Both the position numbers and the translations under genes were made by a program. Below the pieces are notes generated by a model that ran no database searches, was not told the DNA's origin, and was given only the letters and a program-made list of their open reading frames with translations. Positions 15,420 through 24,033 of a stretch of 64,000 nt of DNA are shown here, one piece after another. The DNA comes from Bacillota bacterium (GTDB taxonomy: Bacteria > Bacillota > UBA4882 > UBA8346): NCBI GenBank assembly GCA_023400055.1, contig JAEXFN010000038.1, forward strand, positions 186,001-250,000. The letters run 5' to 3'. Within the stretch, counting starts at the first letter, position 1. Each line of letters starts with the position of its first letter.

Positions 15420-15940
15420 CGGTCCGCCCCGGGCGGGGCGCGGGGAAACCGGGCTGATCCCTGAGCGAGCCGTACCGGCGGTTCGGGAAGGATCCCCGGT
15501 CTCTGTAAATGTTTCCCCGCGGCTCGGTCCTGCATCCCCAAACCTTGGTCCTGCTTCTTCAAACCTTGGTACAGTTTCCCCAAAGGCCGGGGATGGTTCC
15601 CTAAGGCTTGAGGAAGGAGGGACGGTCTTTGGGGAAGCAGGGATGGCTCCGTCCTATGAACGGACCATCGCGTACCTTACAAGGACGAAGACCATCCCTT
15701 ACACGGACCGAGGCGTACCTGACACGGACGCGTCGGTCCTTTCAGGGGCAAAGACCGTCCCTAACACGGACATGTTTCATCCCTAAAGGGATGACGACCG
15801 TCCCTAAAGGACCGAGGACCATCCCTGACATGACGGTCCCGATCCGTAAACCGATGAAAGTGATCCTTAGCGGACCGGGCTTTGGGACGGCCGGACCGGG
15901 ACGGGGAGCGGAAGCGGGGCGGGTTATTTCAGGCCAACCA
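15420..15940 (+). repeat. cassette 2: phased 21-bp palindromic units
   Basis: Same architecture as cassette 1. Four units of the CCCCAAACCTTGG kind occur at 21-bp spacing from about 15532. From about 15660 a series of TACCTTACAAGG/ATCCCTAACACGG units has spacings of 20-22 bp, and the end has the tail GGACCGGGCTTTGGGACGGC (15882 on) and GCGGGTTATTTC. From about 15617 to 15845 it is nearly the same as cassette 3 (30811-31040), roughly nine in ten bases by eye. It lies in the gap between the divergent genes at 15262 and 16129. Confidence 0.87.
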
Positions 15941-16056
15941 GGCCGCAATCCATTTTCGACAATCCGTCGCGGAGCTTGAGTGAGTTATGAATCACAGTAC
16001 CGCAAGGATGGAGTTCCAGGCGAAGCCTTTTGGGTTAAGCTCCTTTGATTGGGTAC

Positions 16057-16088
16057 TTGACATTATCATGGCAAAAGAGTTATTATAT
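16057..16088 (+). promoter_or_regulatory. promoter of the IclR-aldolase-DhaKL unit
   Basis: Perfect TTGACA at 16057-16062 is followed by an AT-rich -10 candidate (TTATTA or TATTAT, 18-19 bp later). The IclR start codon is about 45 bp downstream. Confidence 0.55.
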
Positions 16089-16128
16089 ATGTAGTTGATT
16101 CAGTAATGCTGAACAGAGTACAGGAGAA

Positions 16129-16983
16129 ATGATTGAAGTGCGGCAAAATGACGAGAAAGATTCCGATACCAAGGATTATGGGACGGAAACTCAGCCCAAC
16201 GGAACCGTTAATTCGGTCGTCAAGGCGATGAGAGTCTTGAAATGTTTCAATGAAAAGAACCCGGAATGGGGCTTGACGCAGCTAAGCCAAGAATTGAAGA
16301 TGCCGAAGAGTACTTTACTGAATCTGGTCAGGACACTGGAATTAGGCGGTTACCTCGAGAAAGTTCCCAATACGCCGAACTACCGGCTCGGGATGGAGCT
16401 ATTCGAATTGGGCTACGTGGTCCATTCATCGATCCCCATCATTCAGCACGCTATCGCCATCATGGAGGAGCTTCAGGAGAAAACCGGGGAAATCATTTAT
16501 TTTACAGTGCCCAGAAACGGGAAGGTATTGTATCTGGAAGGGATTTATCCCGGGAAACGATTGATCCACTATTCCATCGCGGGCAGAGTGCTTCATATGC
16601 ATTGTACCGGCGTCGGCAAGGCGATGCTGACTTATCTGCCCGACGAATTGATTCAAAAGATCGTCGATTATTGGGGAATGCCCCAATTTACGCCGAAAAC
16701 CATCACCAATTATGCGGATTTGATGAAGGTAATCGAGCTGAACCGGAAACGGGGTTACGCGATCGATATCGAAGAAGAATCGCCGGGTGTCAAATGCGTG
16801 GCGGTTCCGATCCGGACGGCGCACAATGAAGTCCTGGGAGCTTTGAGTATCTCCAGTTCCATTTTGCGGCTAAACGACGAGCAAATCCCGGCATACGCCG
16901 ATATGCTGATGGACGCTTGTAATATATTGGCCCGTAAAGTCGATCTGTTTCCGGAGCCGTCTTTTTTGCCCAATAAAATATAA
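16129..16983 (+). CDS. IclR-family transcriptional regulator
   Basis: The 284-aa protein has the two-domain IclR layout: an N-terminal winged helix (NSVVKAMRVLKCFNEKNPEWGLTQLSQELKMPKSTLLNLVRTLELGGYLEK, about 26-80) and a C-terminal GAF-like effector domain with GKVLYLEGI, HCTGVGKAMLTYLP (the conserved TGxGKA-type loop) and VKCVAVPIR. GGAG lies just before the ATG. It is first in the unit with the aldolase and DhaK/DhaL genes and probably controls them in response to a small organic acid. Confidence 0.9.
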   Translation: MIEVRQNDEKDSDTKDYGTETQPNGTVNSVVKAMRVLKCFNEKNPEWGLTQLSQELKMPKSTLLNLVRTLELGGYLEKVPNTPNYRLGMELFELGYVVHSSIPIIQHAIAIMEELQEKTGEIIYFTVPRNGKVLYLEGIYPGKRLIHYSIAGRVLHMHCTGVGKAMLTYLPDELIQKIVDYWGMPQFTPKTITNYADLMKVIELNRKRGYAIDIEEESPGVKCVAVPIRTAHNEVLGALSISSSILRLNDEQIPAYADMLMDACNILARKVDLFPEPSFLPNKI

Positions 16984-17031
16984 CGGATCAAAGAATTCAT
17001 AAACCATCTCACAGATAAAAGGAGCACATCC

Positions 17032-17925
17032 ATGAAAAAACTGTTCGGTGTCACTGTTCCGATAATAACTCCATTGGATGCGAATGATCAGTTAAACGAG
17101 CCCGCCTTGAGGCAGTTGACCCATTTCTTAATCGAAAAGGGAGTGGATTGTCTGTATCCGGCCGGCACCACCGGAGAAATGCTCCGCTTGGCAACGGCAG
17201 AGCGTAAAAAAATGGCCGAGATCATTGTCGAGGAAGCCGAAGGCCGGGTGCCGGTCTTTATCCATATCGGAGCGATGGGCCTGAAAGATACGCTCGAGTT
17301 GGCCGAGCATGCTTATGAAATTGGCGCGGATGGGATCGGCGCCGTGACGCCCTGCTATTTCAGCGTGAATGACCGGGAGATGGAGGAGTACTATGTGTCC
17401 ATCGCCCAAGCCGTCCCGGAAGATTTCCCGCTGTATTTATACAATATACCGCAATGCGCCGCCAACGATCTGCAACCGGATGTCATTCAGAAGATCGTCG
17501 ACCGTTGTCCCAATGTTATCGGAATCAAATATAGTTTCGCCGATATGAACCGAACCTTGGCGTATTTGGCGATCAATCAGGGTAATTTCGAGGTGATTCA
17601 CGGGGCGGATTATTTATTCCATTCGCTGCTGATGATGGGTTGCGCCGGCACGGTTTCGGGAGTGGCCGGGGTCTACCCCGAACCTTTTGTGGAAGTGTAT
17701 AAAGCCTTCAAGGCCGGCGACCGCGAACGGGCCATGAAGTATCAAAAGATTGCGACGGCTTTCAATCACGCGTTGAAGGGCGGCAGCAATATGGCCTATT
17801 TCAAGGCGGCCTTACAAATGCGGGGGATCGATGCCGGTTATATGCGCAAACCGCAGCTGGATTTGGGACAGGAGGAAAAAGAAGCGTTGCGGGAAGAATT
17901 GGCCGTCCTTGAAAAAATGCTATAA
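17032..17925 (+). CDS. DapA/NanA-family class I aldolase (substrate unassigned)
   Basis: A (beta/alpha)8 lyase of 297 aa that uses a Schiff-base lysine: GIKYSF with Lys166, the partner Tyr137 in YLYNIP, and the pyruvate-carboxylate loop GTTGE at 45-49. Family members cleave or form 2-oxo acids with pyruvate (dihydrodipicolinate, N-acetylneuraminate, keto-deoxy sugar acids). It lies between an IclR regulator and a DhaK/DhaL kinase pair rather than lysine genes, so a catabolic retro-aldol reaction on a keto-deoxy sugar acid is likelier than lysine synthesis. Inference only. Confidence 0.85.
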   Translation: MKKLFGVTVPIITPLDANDQLNEPALRQLTHFLIEKGVDCLYPAGTTGEMLRLATAERKKMAEIIVEEAEGRVPVFIHIGAMGLKDTLELAEHAYEIGADGIGAVTPCYFSVNDREMEEYYVSIAQAVPEDFPLYLYNIPQCAANDLQPDVIQKIVDRCPNVIGIKYSFADMNRTLAYLAINQGNFEVIHGADYLFHSLLMMGCAGTVSGVAGVYPEPFVEVYKAFKAGDRERAMKYQKIATAFNHALKGGSNMAYFKAALQMRGIDAGYMRKPQLDLGQEEKEALREELAVLEKML

Positions 17926-17967
17926 AATAAACTTTTGCTTAAAATAAATAAAGGGAGGATCGTCAAC

Positions 17968-18978
17968 ATGAAAAAGATTATGAATCAACCGGATAATTTC
18001 GTTAATGAGATGCTGGAAGGGATCCTTTGCGCTCATCCCCGGGAATTTAAAGCGGTAGGGAGCGATCCGCGCGAACTGGTCCGGGGCGACGCGCCGGTGG
18101 CTGGCAAGGTGGCGATCGTCACCGGCGGCGGTTCCGGGCATCTCCCGGTCTTTCTGGGCTATGTGGGAAAAGGCTTGTTGGACGGAGTGGCGGTCGGCGA
18201 TGTGTTCGCTTCTCCCAGCGCCCAGCAGATGCTGAATGTCACGCGCAAAGTTCACGGGGGCAAAGGCGTTTTATATTTATATGGCAACTACGGCGGCGAT
18301 GTAATGAATTTCGATATGGCCGCCGAGATGGCGGATATGGAAGATATTCGGGTCCAAACCGTCTTGGTGGCGGATGATGTCGCTTCGGCCCCAAAGGGCG
18401 AAGAGAGTAAAAGAAGGGGCGTAGCCGGACTCTTTTATGCCTATAAGATTGCCGGGGCCAAAGCGGATGAGGGAGCCGGACTCGACGAAGTTGTCGCCAC
18501 GACCCAGAAAGCGCTCGGTAATCTGAGAACCATGGGAGTGGCCCTCACCCCTTGCATCATACCGCGGGTCGGCAAACCCACCTTTGAAATCGGCGCGACC
18601 GAGATGGAGATCGGGATGGGGATTCATGGCGAACCGGGGATTCATCGCGGCAACTTGGAGTCGGCCGATAAAATCGTGGATACGATCATGGGCGCGATTC
18701 TGGAGGATGGCCCTTATGCCGCAGGGGATGAAGTCGCGGTATTGGTCAATGGTTTGGGCGCGACTCCCAAAGAAGAGCTTTACATCGTCTTTCGCCGGCT
18801 CAACCAGGTTTTAAAGGATAAAGGAATCACCGCCCATCGGAATTATATTGGCGAATATGCGACATCGCTTGAGATGGCCGGGCTATCCATAACCATCATG
18901 AAACTGGATGCCGAATTAAAACGCTTGCTGGATGCTCCCGCGTATTCGCCGTTTTTTGCCCAAACTGATTTTCGTTGA
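17968..18978 (+). CDS. dhaK: DhaK-type dihydroxyacetone kinase, substrate-binding subunit
   Basis: Binds a short-chain ketose covalently through a histidine and presents it for phosphorylation. In 336 aa: GGGSGHLP at 53-60, GNYGGDVMNFDMA near 107, and GIHGEPGIHRG with His220 at the position of the hemiaminal-forming histidine (His218 in E. coli DhaK). GGGAGG precedes the ATG at 17968. The DhaL subunit follows 13 bp later. DhaK-like proteins also act on erythrulose-type tetroses, so the true substrate is open. Confidence 0.88.
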   Translation: MKKIMNQPDNFVNEMLEGILCAHPREFKAVGSDPRELVRGDAPVAGKVAIVTGGGSGHLPVFLGYVGKGLLDGVAVGDVFASPSAQQMLNVTRKVHGGKGVLYLYGNYGGDVMNFDMAAEMADMEDIRVQTVLVADDVASAPKGEESKRRGVAGLFYAYKIAGAKADEGAGLDEVVATTQKALGNLRTMGVALTPCIIPRVGKPTFEIGATEMEIGMGIHGEPGIHRGNLESADKIVDTIMGAILEDGPYAAGDEVAVLVNGLGATPKEELYIVFRRLNQVLKDKGITAHRNYIGEYATSLEMAGLSITIMKLDAELKRLLDAPAYSPFFAQTDFR

Positions 18979-18991
18979 AGGAGGATTGACA

Positions 18992-19651
18992 ATGAACTTA
19001 TCTTTGGTTGAGTTTAAAGGAATCATGGAAGCCATCGCCAATAAAATGCGCGAAAATAAGGATTTCCTGATTGCATTGGATTCGGCGATGGGTGATGGCG
19101 ACCTGGGCCTGACGATGACCACCGGTTTCGGCGCTGCGGCAGATTCATTGCAACGCTTCGACGGTACCGATGTGGGGATGGCTTTGATGCAAGCCGGATT
19201 GGCGATGAACAATGCGGCCTCCTCCACCATGGGAACGCTGGTATCCTCGGCGATTATCAGGGCCGCCAAAGTTGCCAAAGGCAAGCAACTGATCGACGAG
19301 GCTACCTATCTGGAAATGGCGGAAGCGGCGATTACCGGGATCATCGATCGCGGCAAAGCCAAAGTCGGCGACAAGACCATTCTTGACGCGTTGGTTCCGG
19401 CGGTAGAAGCTTTAAAAATTGCGGTTAAAGTCGATGGCAAATCTTTGACGGTGGCCTATGGAGATGCTTGCGCAGCGGCGCGAAAGGGCTATGAAGCGAC
19501 GAAAGAGCTGGTCTCGCAGCACGGCAGGGCGCATTACTATGGGGAGAAATCACGGGGTAAATATGATCCGGGAGCGGCGGTAGCCGTAATCGTAACGGAA
19601 GCCATTCATTTTAGTTTACTAAATTTCGATCAGGTTGAATTTGGGAAGTAA
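18992..19651 (+). CDS. dhaL: DhaL-type kinase subunit (nucleotide binding)
   Basis: Phosphoryl-transfer subunit partnering DhaK. The 219-aa helical-barrel domain has Asp30, Asp35 and Asp37 (ALDSAMGDGDLGLT) for Mg-nucleotide binding, and a middle GDKTILDALVPAVEAL segment typical of DhaL. It starts at 18992 behind AAGGAGG; the open frame upstream is a shadow of dhaK. No DhaM phosphotransferase protein is nearby, so the phosphoryl donor is either a PTS encoded elsewhere or ATP directly. Confidence 0.88.
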   Translation: MNLSLVEFKGIMEAIANKMRENKDFLIALDSAMGDGDLGLTMTTGFGAAADSLQRFDGTDVGMALMQAGLAMNNAASSTMGTLVSSAIIRAAKVAKGKQLIDEATYLEMAEAAITGIIDRGKAKVGDKTILDALVPAVEALKIAVKVDGKSLTVAYGDACAAARKGYEATKELVSQHGRAHYYGEKSRGKYDPGAAVAVIVTEAIHFSLLNFDQVEFGK

Positions 19652-19703
19652 AAATTAAAAAAATTGCGGAAAATATTGGGAAATAATCATTTTTATATTT
19701 ATA

Positions 19704-19732
19704 TTGACAATATTTTATCATTGTTGTAACAT
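19704..19732 (+). promoter_or_regulatory. promoter of the LacI-controlled operon
   Basis: Perfect TTGACA (19704-19709), 17-bp spacer, TAACAT (19727-19732). The first LacI-type operator begins 12 bp after the -10, over the expected start site. The leader to the first gene is about 310 nt. Confidence 0.65.
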
Positions 19733-19744
19733 AAATGTATCAAA

Positions 19745-19758
19745 TGAAAACGTATTCA
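19745..19758 (+). promoter_or_regulatory. LacI-family operator 1
   Basis: TGAAAACGTATTCA, a 14-bp near-palindrome around central CG, typical of LacI/GalR regulators. Overlaps the transcription start expected from the promoter at 19704. Confidence 0.68.
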
Positions 19759-19865
19759 TGGATTCTATGGCAAGATTCATCCAAAATTTTATAAAGTTCC
19801 GTCGTTAAAACGATTATTAGAAATACGATTTTAAAAACCAGAGTATTTTATTTTTTTCTCTTCCT

Positions 19866-19879
19866 TGAAAACGATTTCA
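19866..19879 (+). promoter_or_regulatory. LacI-family operator 2
   Basis: TGAAAACGATTTCA, identical to operator 4 and one substitution from a perfect palindrome. Lies 121 bp after operator 1, a distance that would allow looping. Confidence 0.72.
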
Positions 19880-19907
19880 TGATGTAAATAGGGGATACTT
19901 TTGCTTT

Positions 19908-19921
19908 GGAAAACCATTTCA
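19908..19921 (+). promoter_or_regulatory. LacI-family operator 3 (degenerate)
   Basis: GGAAAACCATTTCA keeps the AAAAC..TTTCA core but has CC where the other sites have CG. It starts 42 bp (two turns of 21) after operator 2. A further half-match, GGTAACGATTCC, lies at about 19936. Confidence 0.5.
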
Positions 19922-19997
19922 TGGCAATAATTATCGGTAACGATTCCTGCTTTCATATAAAACGTTCTGAGAGTTTTATATTTTATTTTCGGAATCT

Positions 19998-20011
19998 TGA
20001 AAACGATTTCA
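19998..20011 (+). promoter_or_regulatory. LacI-family operator 4
   Basis: TGAAAACGATTTCA, identical to operator 2, 41 bp before the start codon at 20052. Probably bound by the LacI protein encoded at 21227-22225. Confidence 0.72.
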
Positions 20012-20051
20012 TGAAGCCCAGGGACGAGAAGACAATAAAGGGGGGATAGAG

Positions 20052-21209
20052 ATGCTTAAAATGAAAGCCGGAATCATCGGAACGGGTTTTATCGGACCTG
20101 CGCATATTGAAGCATTGCGAAGGCTCGGCTTTGTCGATGTCGTGGCGCTCTCCGATATTAACCTCGCAATCGCGCAGCAAAAGGCGAAGTTATTAAGCAT
20201 TGACAAGCCTTATGGCGACTATCGCGAAATGCTGAAAGATCCCGAAATTCAAGTGGTACATATATGTACGCCCAATCACCTGCATTATATGATGTGCAAA
20301 GCAGCGCTTTTGGCCGGAAAGCATACCGTCTGTGAAAAGCCGCTGGCCATGACATCTGCTGAAGCAGAAGAACTGGTGAAATTGGCTAAAGAGAAGAAGC
20401 TGGTCCATGCGGTCCATTTCAATTTGCGTTTCTATCCCTTGATGCATCAAGCCAAAATGATGGTGGAAAAAGGAGAGTTGGGACGAATCCTGGCAGTTAA
20501 CGGCTCCTACCAGCAAGATTGGCTTTTCTACGAAACGGACTACAACTGGAGGTTACAACCGGAATTCAGCGGGGAGTCCAGAGCCGTGGCGGACATCGGG
20601 TCTCATTGGCTCGATTTGATCGAGTTTATCACTGCTATCCAAGTTGAGCAGGTATGCGCGGACTTTGCTACGTTCCATTCTACGCGAAAAAAACCTTTAA
20701 AACCGGTTGCGACTTATGAGGGCAAAGTACTTAAAGCCGAGGATTATGAGGATCTTGACATTCATACTGAAGATTACGCCACGGTGTTATTAAGGTTTGA
20801 TAACGGAGCGCATGGCTCGATGACGGTAAACCAGGTGGCGGCGGGGAGAAAAAACCGCCTATATTTTGAAATCTACGGTTCCAAGAAAGCGATCGCCTGG
20901 GATTCAGAAAAACCCAATCAGATGTGGGTGGGAAGAAGAGACGGCAACAACGAATCAATGATGAAAGATCCCGCCCTTTTATACCCGGATGCCAGGGCTA
21001 TTGTAGGGTTTCCCGGCGGGCACAATGAGGGGTTTCCGGATACTTCGAAGCAAATGTTCGGTAAAATTTATCGCTATATTATCGAAAAGGGTTATGAGAA
21101 GGGCATGGTCCCGGAATATCCGACCTTTGAAGCGGGGCTCAGGGAACTGACCCTTTGCGAAGACATCGTTGCGTCTGCCAGAGAAGATAGATGGGTTAAG
21201 GCACGCTAA
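20052..21209 (+). CDS. GFO/IDH/MocA-family NAD(P)-dependent oxidoreductase
   Basis: Oxidises or reduces a hydroxyl/keto group on a sugar or cyclitol using NAD(P). In 385 aa: Rossmann motif GIIGTGFIGPAHIEAL at the N-terminus, the conserved CEKPLAM with catalytic Lys near residue 97, and a C-terminal alpha/beta domain with GGHNEGF (His) late in the protein. First gene of the LacI-controlled operon, with GGGGGG 7 nt before the ATG. The presence of a second family member at 27386 suggests two steps of redox chemistry on one substrate. Confidence 0.87.
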   Translation: MLKMKAGIIGTGFIGPAHIEALRRLGFVDVVALSDINLAIAQQKAKLLSIDKPYGDYREMLKDPEIQVVHICTPNHLHYMMCKAALLAGKHTVCEKPLAMTSAEAEELVKLAKEKKLVHAVHFNLRFYPLMHQAKMMVEKGELGRILAVNGSYQQDWLFYETDYNWRLQPEFSGESRAVADIGSHWLDLIEFITAIQVEQVCADFATFHSTRKKPLKPVATYEGKVLKAEDYEDLDIHTEDYATVLLRFDNGAHGSMTVNQVAAGRKNRLYFEIYGSKKAIAWDSEKPNQMWVGRRDGNNESMMKDPALLYPDARAIVGFPGGHNEGFPDTSKQMFGKIYRYIIEKGYEKGMVPEYPTFEAGLRELTLCEDIVASAREDRWVKAR

Positions 21210-21226
21210 GTTTTTGGAGGATGGAA

Positions 21227-22225
21227 ATGAGTACGATAAAGGATGTTGCTGCGCTTGCAGGGGTGTCCATCAGCACTGTATCGAGAGTAATAAATAATAC
21301 CGTTCCGGTGGATACATTGACCAAAGAGCAAGTGATCAATGCGATCAAAGAACTTAATTATCAGCCGAATTTTTTGGCGAAGGGATTAAAAGACGGAAAA
21401 ACCAACACCATCAGTCTTTTGATTCCCAGTATCAGAAATCCTTCTTTGCCCATCATCGTCCGGGGCGTCGAAGATGTCGCCAGAAAGGAGGGGTATACCT
21501 TAATTTTATGCAACACCGATGAAAGCATCGATGCTGAGAAAAAGTACATAGAAAAAATGCGGAATAACTGGGTAGATGGAATGATTTTCGCCACAGCGGT
21601 CGATTCCAGCGATCACCTGGGTGAACTCAGTAAATCCGGTTTTCCCACAGTCTTGGTTTCCAGGCAATGGGGAAATGAGATCGATCTGATAGCCGTGGAT
21701 AATGTGAAAAGTGGTTATATTGCTACGGAGCATCTGATTACACGCGGTTATAAACGGATCGGATTTACAATTGGGCGATCGGATTTACGACTATATCGGG
21801 ATCGTTATAAAGGTTACTTAAAAGCGTTATCGGATTACCAAATCGAATTCAACGAGCATTTCTTAATTCACGCGATTCCGGATGAGTATACCGGTATATG
21901 CAAGTTTCCAGGGCTTGAGGAATTTATGACGGGTAAGCATAAACCGGATGCTATCTTTGCAACGAGTGACTTGACTGCGATCAGTCTGATCCGTGCAGTT
22001 AAGGAATTGGGGATGAGTGTGCCAGCCGACCTGGCAGTAATCGGTATTGATAATATCGATATCAGCTCGCAGATCGATCCCCCGCTCACCACCATTGCCC
22101 AACCGCTCTATGAGATGGGAGTGGCGGCTGCGAACCGGCTCATCAAGCGGATTAGGAAGAATAACAATTTAGAAAGCATTGTTAAAATAATCGATGCTAC
22201 CCTTATCGTTCGTAAATCAACCTGA
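21227..22225 (+). CDS. LacI-family transcriptional regulator
   Basis: The 332-aa repressor has a textbook LacI helix-turn-helix and hinge (STIKDVAALAGVSISTVSRVINNTVPVDTLTKEQVINAIKELNYQPNFLAKGL) and a periplasmic-binding-type effector domain (NTISLLIPSIRNPSLPIIVRGVEDVARKEGYTLILCNTD). The ATG at 21227 is chosen because GGAGG ends immediately before the alternative ATG at 21221. It is second in its own operon and presumably binds the TGAAAACG-type sites at 19745-20011, with an imported sugar-like ligand as inducer. Confidence 0.92.
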   Translation: MSTIKDVAALAGVSISTVSRVINNTVPVDTLTKEQVINAIKELNYQPNFLAKGLKDGKTNTISLLIPSIRNPSLPIIVRGVEDVARKEGYTLILCNTDESIDAEKKYIEKMRNNWVDGMIFATAVDSSDHLGELSKSGFPTVLVSRQWGNEIDLIAVDNVKSGYIATEHLITRGYKRIGFTIGRSDLRLYRDRYKGYLKALSDYQIEFNEHFLIHAIPDEYTGICKFPGLEEFMTGKHKPDAIFATSDLTAISLIRAVKELGMSVPADLAVIGIDNIDISSQIDPPLTTIAQPLYEMGVAAANRLIKRIRKNNNLESIVKIIDATLIVRKST

Positions 22226-22263
22226 GATTAAAAAAGAGCGAGTGGTAAACAGGAGTGATGGAT

Positions 22264-22704
22264 ATGAATATGCGTGATGATGTTTTAAAAAATGGCGCCA
22301 AGCTTTCAATCTATCAAGGGGATAATAGCTGGATCGAAACCAATGGCGTGGAGGTCAACCTGGTCCTTACTCCGCGCATCGGTTCCCGGAGTATCGGGAT
22401 TACTTCGGCAGTGCATCAGCCCGGTCAAGGGTTTGAGCCGCATTTGCATCCGATCTCCGAAGAAGTGTTGATCTGTATTAAAGGAAAGGGGGAATTTTAT
22501 CTAAAAGATAAATGGATTCCTGTAAGTGAAGGGGATATTGTTTTTGCCCCTCCGGGCGTACTCCACGGTACCCGGAATCCGGCAGGCAATACCGAGATTT
22601 TTGTAACCGTCGGATGTGGTGCTCCACCACAATTGGATTTGTATCAACGTTCCAATTACAATCCTTTGGCGGATGATCAAGAAACTCAAGCCGGCACCAA
22701 ATGA
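22264..22704 (+). CDS. small cupin-domain protein
   Basis: A single-domain cupin of 146 aa. The first cupin motif is PHLHPISEEVLICIKGKGEF (His60, His62, Glu66/67), and the second metal His is in PPGVLHGTRNP, so it should bind a divalent metal. Cupins of this size act as sugar isomerases, oxygenases or binding proteins. Position between the LacI gene and the transporter points to processing or sensing of the operon's substrate. AGGAG lies 8 nt upstream of the ATG at 22264; two in-frame starts slightly upstream are possible. Confidence 0.82.
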   Translation: MNMRDDVLKNGAKLSIYQGDNSWIETNGVEVNLVLTPRIGSRSIGITSAVHQPGQGFEPHLHPISEEVLICIKGKGEFYLKDKWIPVSEGDIVFAPPGVLHGTRNPAGNTEIFVTVGCGAPPQLDLYQRSNYNPLADDQETQAGTK

Positions 22705-22776
22705 GATCAACGATCGGGTTTTACATGGTTGTTTTTGGGCAAGGTCAATAAAAACTAAAAATGGGAGGAAAGTAAG

Positions 22777-23949
22777 ATGAAAAGAAGGTTACTTAGTACT
22801 GCATTGGTAGTTGTACTACTCCTTTCAGCGTTCGTCGTATGTGCTGCTGCCCCTGCTGCCAACGGAGATATTGTCATTGGACTCATCCAAGATCTTTCTG
22901 GACCGGGCTCGGTTTTCGGAAACTCTTGTAAGAAGGGTTCGGAGCTTGCGGTATCCAAAATCAACGCTGCTGGCGGTCTTCGCGGCAGAAAAATCAAACT
23001 CATCTCCTACGATATCAAGGGCGATGTTCAGGAATCGATCAACGCCTTTACCCGTCTGGCCGATGTCGATAAGGCAGTTGCCGTGGTAGGGCCGCCGTTA
23101 AGCAACGTCGGTCTGGCGACAATTTCGATCACCAATGAGAAAAAAGTTCCTTTTGTAGGAGCTTTCGGAGATCCCAATTGTATGATTAACAAGGATGGTT
23201 CTTTGAACCGATACATGTTCCTAGCGCAGCCTTCCGCCCCCTATGTAGGCATGCTTGCAGCGGATTACGCGCTCAAAAAAATGAAATATAAGAAGTTTGC
23301 TTTCTTCGTGCGCCAGGATCATGCTTATAATATGGCAATGTATAAAGCCTTTTGGGAATATGTAAAAGCCAAAGGCGGCCAGATCTTGATCTCTCAATTC
23401 TGCAACGCCAATGATAAAGACTTCAAGGTTCAACTTACCAAGATCAATGTAAGCAAGCCGGATGTATTGGTGAGTATTGTTACGACCCAGGAAGATGTGA
23501 TTATGGTCCAGCAAGCCAACCAAATGGGAATAAAACTGCCGATCATCGGAAATGCCGACTTTTCATTGCCGTTTGCAACATTGCTGAATGATCCGAAAAT
23601 CGCCGACGATATCTATTTCCCCAATAATCTGGATTATGAGCAACCTTCGATTCAGACGGTAAGAAAAGAATATAAAGCGATGTTTAATACCGAACCCGAT
23701 ATTAAGTCATACATCGGATATGATGAGATCGCAGTCATTGCCGAGGCGATTAAGCGGGCCGGTTATAAGGCTGACAGTGAATCTATCCGAAACGCCCTTG
23801 AGAATAAGATCAAAAATCTTCCTGTAACCCAGGGCAAGTTCACCATGGACCCCAAAACCCATATGCCTATCGGATTAACGATGGTTATGTACAAAATCGA
23901 TAAAGGTCAATATAAATTCGTTGAAGCGTATGTCCCCAGTAAAAGATAG
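22777..23949 (+). CDS. Liv-type ABC importer substrate-binding protein
   Basis: Periplasmic type I binding protein of the branched-chain amino acid/amide family, 390 aa. A signal peptide (about 1-27, ending VVCAAA) precedes GDIVIGLIQDLSGPGSVFGNSCKKGSELAVSKINAAGGLRGRKIKLISYDIKGD, the usual Leu/Ile/Val-binding start. The fold also binds urea, amides, aromatic acids and other small organics. Its neighbours are sugar-type oxidoreductases and an isomerase, so leucine is not a safe assignment. Confidence 0.87.
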   Translation: MKRRLLSTALVVVLLLSAFVVCAAAPAANGDIVIGLIQDLSGPGSVFGNSCKKGSELAVSKINAAGGLRGRKIKLISYDIKGDVQESINAFTRLADVDKAVAVVGPPLSNVGLATISITNEKKVPFVGAFGDPNCMINKDGSLNRYMFLAQPSAPYVGMLAADYALKKMKYKKFAFFVRQDHAYNMAMYKAFWEYVKAKGGQILISQFCNANDKDFKVQLTKINVSKPDVLVSIVTTQEDVIMVQQANQMGIKLPIIGNADFSLPFATLLNDPKIADDIYFPNNLDYEQPSIQTVRKEYKAMFNTEPDIKSYIGYDEIAVIAEAIKRAGYKADSESIRNALENKIKNLPVTQGKFTMDPKTHMPIGLTMVMYKIDKGQYKFVEAYVPSKR

Positions 23950-23980
23950 TACTATCGGTCCAATGTTTTAATTTGGCAGA

Positions 23981-24015
23981 ACGCCGCGCCTTTCCCCTGC
24001 GGAAAGGTGCGGCGT
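23981..24015 (+). promoter_or_regulatory. stable intercistronic hairpin between binding protein and permease
   Basis: ACGCCGCGCCTTTCC (23981-23995) pairs with GGAAAGGTGCGGCGT (24001-24015): a 15-bp stem with one G-U pair and a 5-nt loop, without a U tract. Such hairpins protect upstream mRNA from 3' exonucleases and give a surplus of binding protein over membrane subunits. Confidence 0.75.
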
Positions 24016-24033
24016 AGGGAGGGATACGATTAT

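Noticed and set aside
15412..15979. Overlapping open frames in cassette 2
   Set aside because: Same periodic artefact; the 22-bp spacings break any single protein frame while the DNA pattern continues.
17032..17925. Naming the aldolase dapA
   Set aside because: Family membership is clear, but the neighbours are catabolic (IclR, DhaK, DhaL) and no lysine gene is present.
20000..20011. CcpA catabolite-response elements instead of LacI operators
   Set aside because: cre sites are usually TGNAANCGNTNNCA, and these sites do fit partly. Four clustered sites before an operon with its own LacI gene favour the local regulator; CcpA is not excluded.
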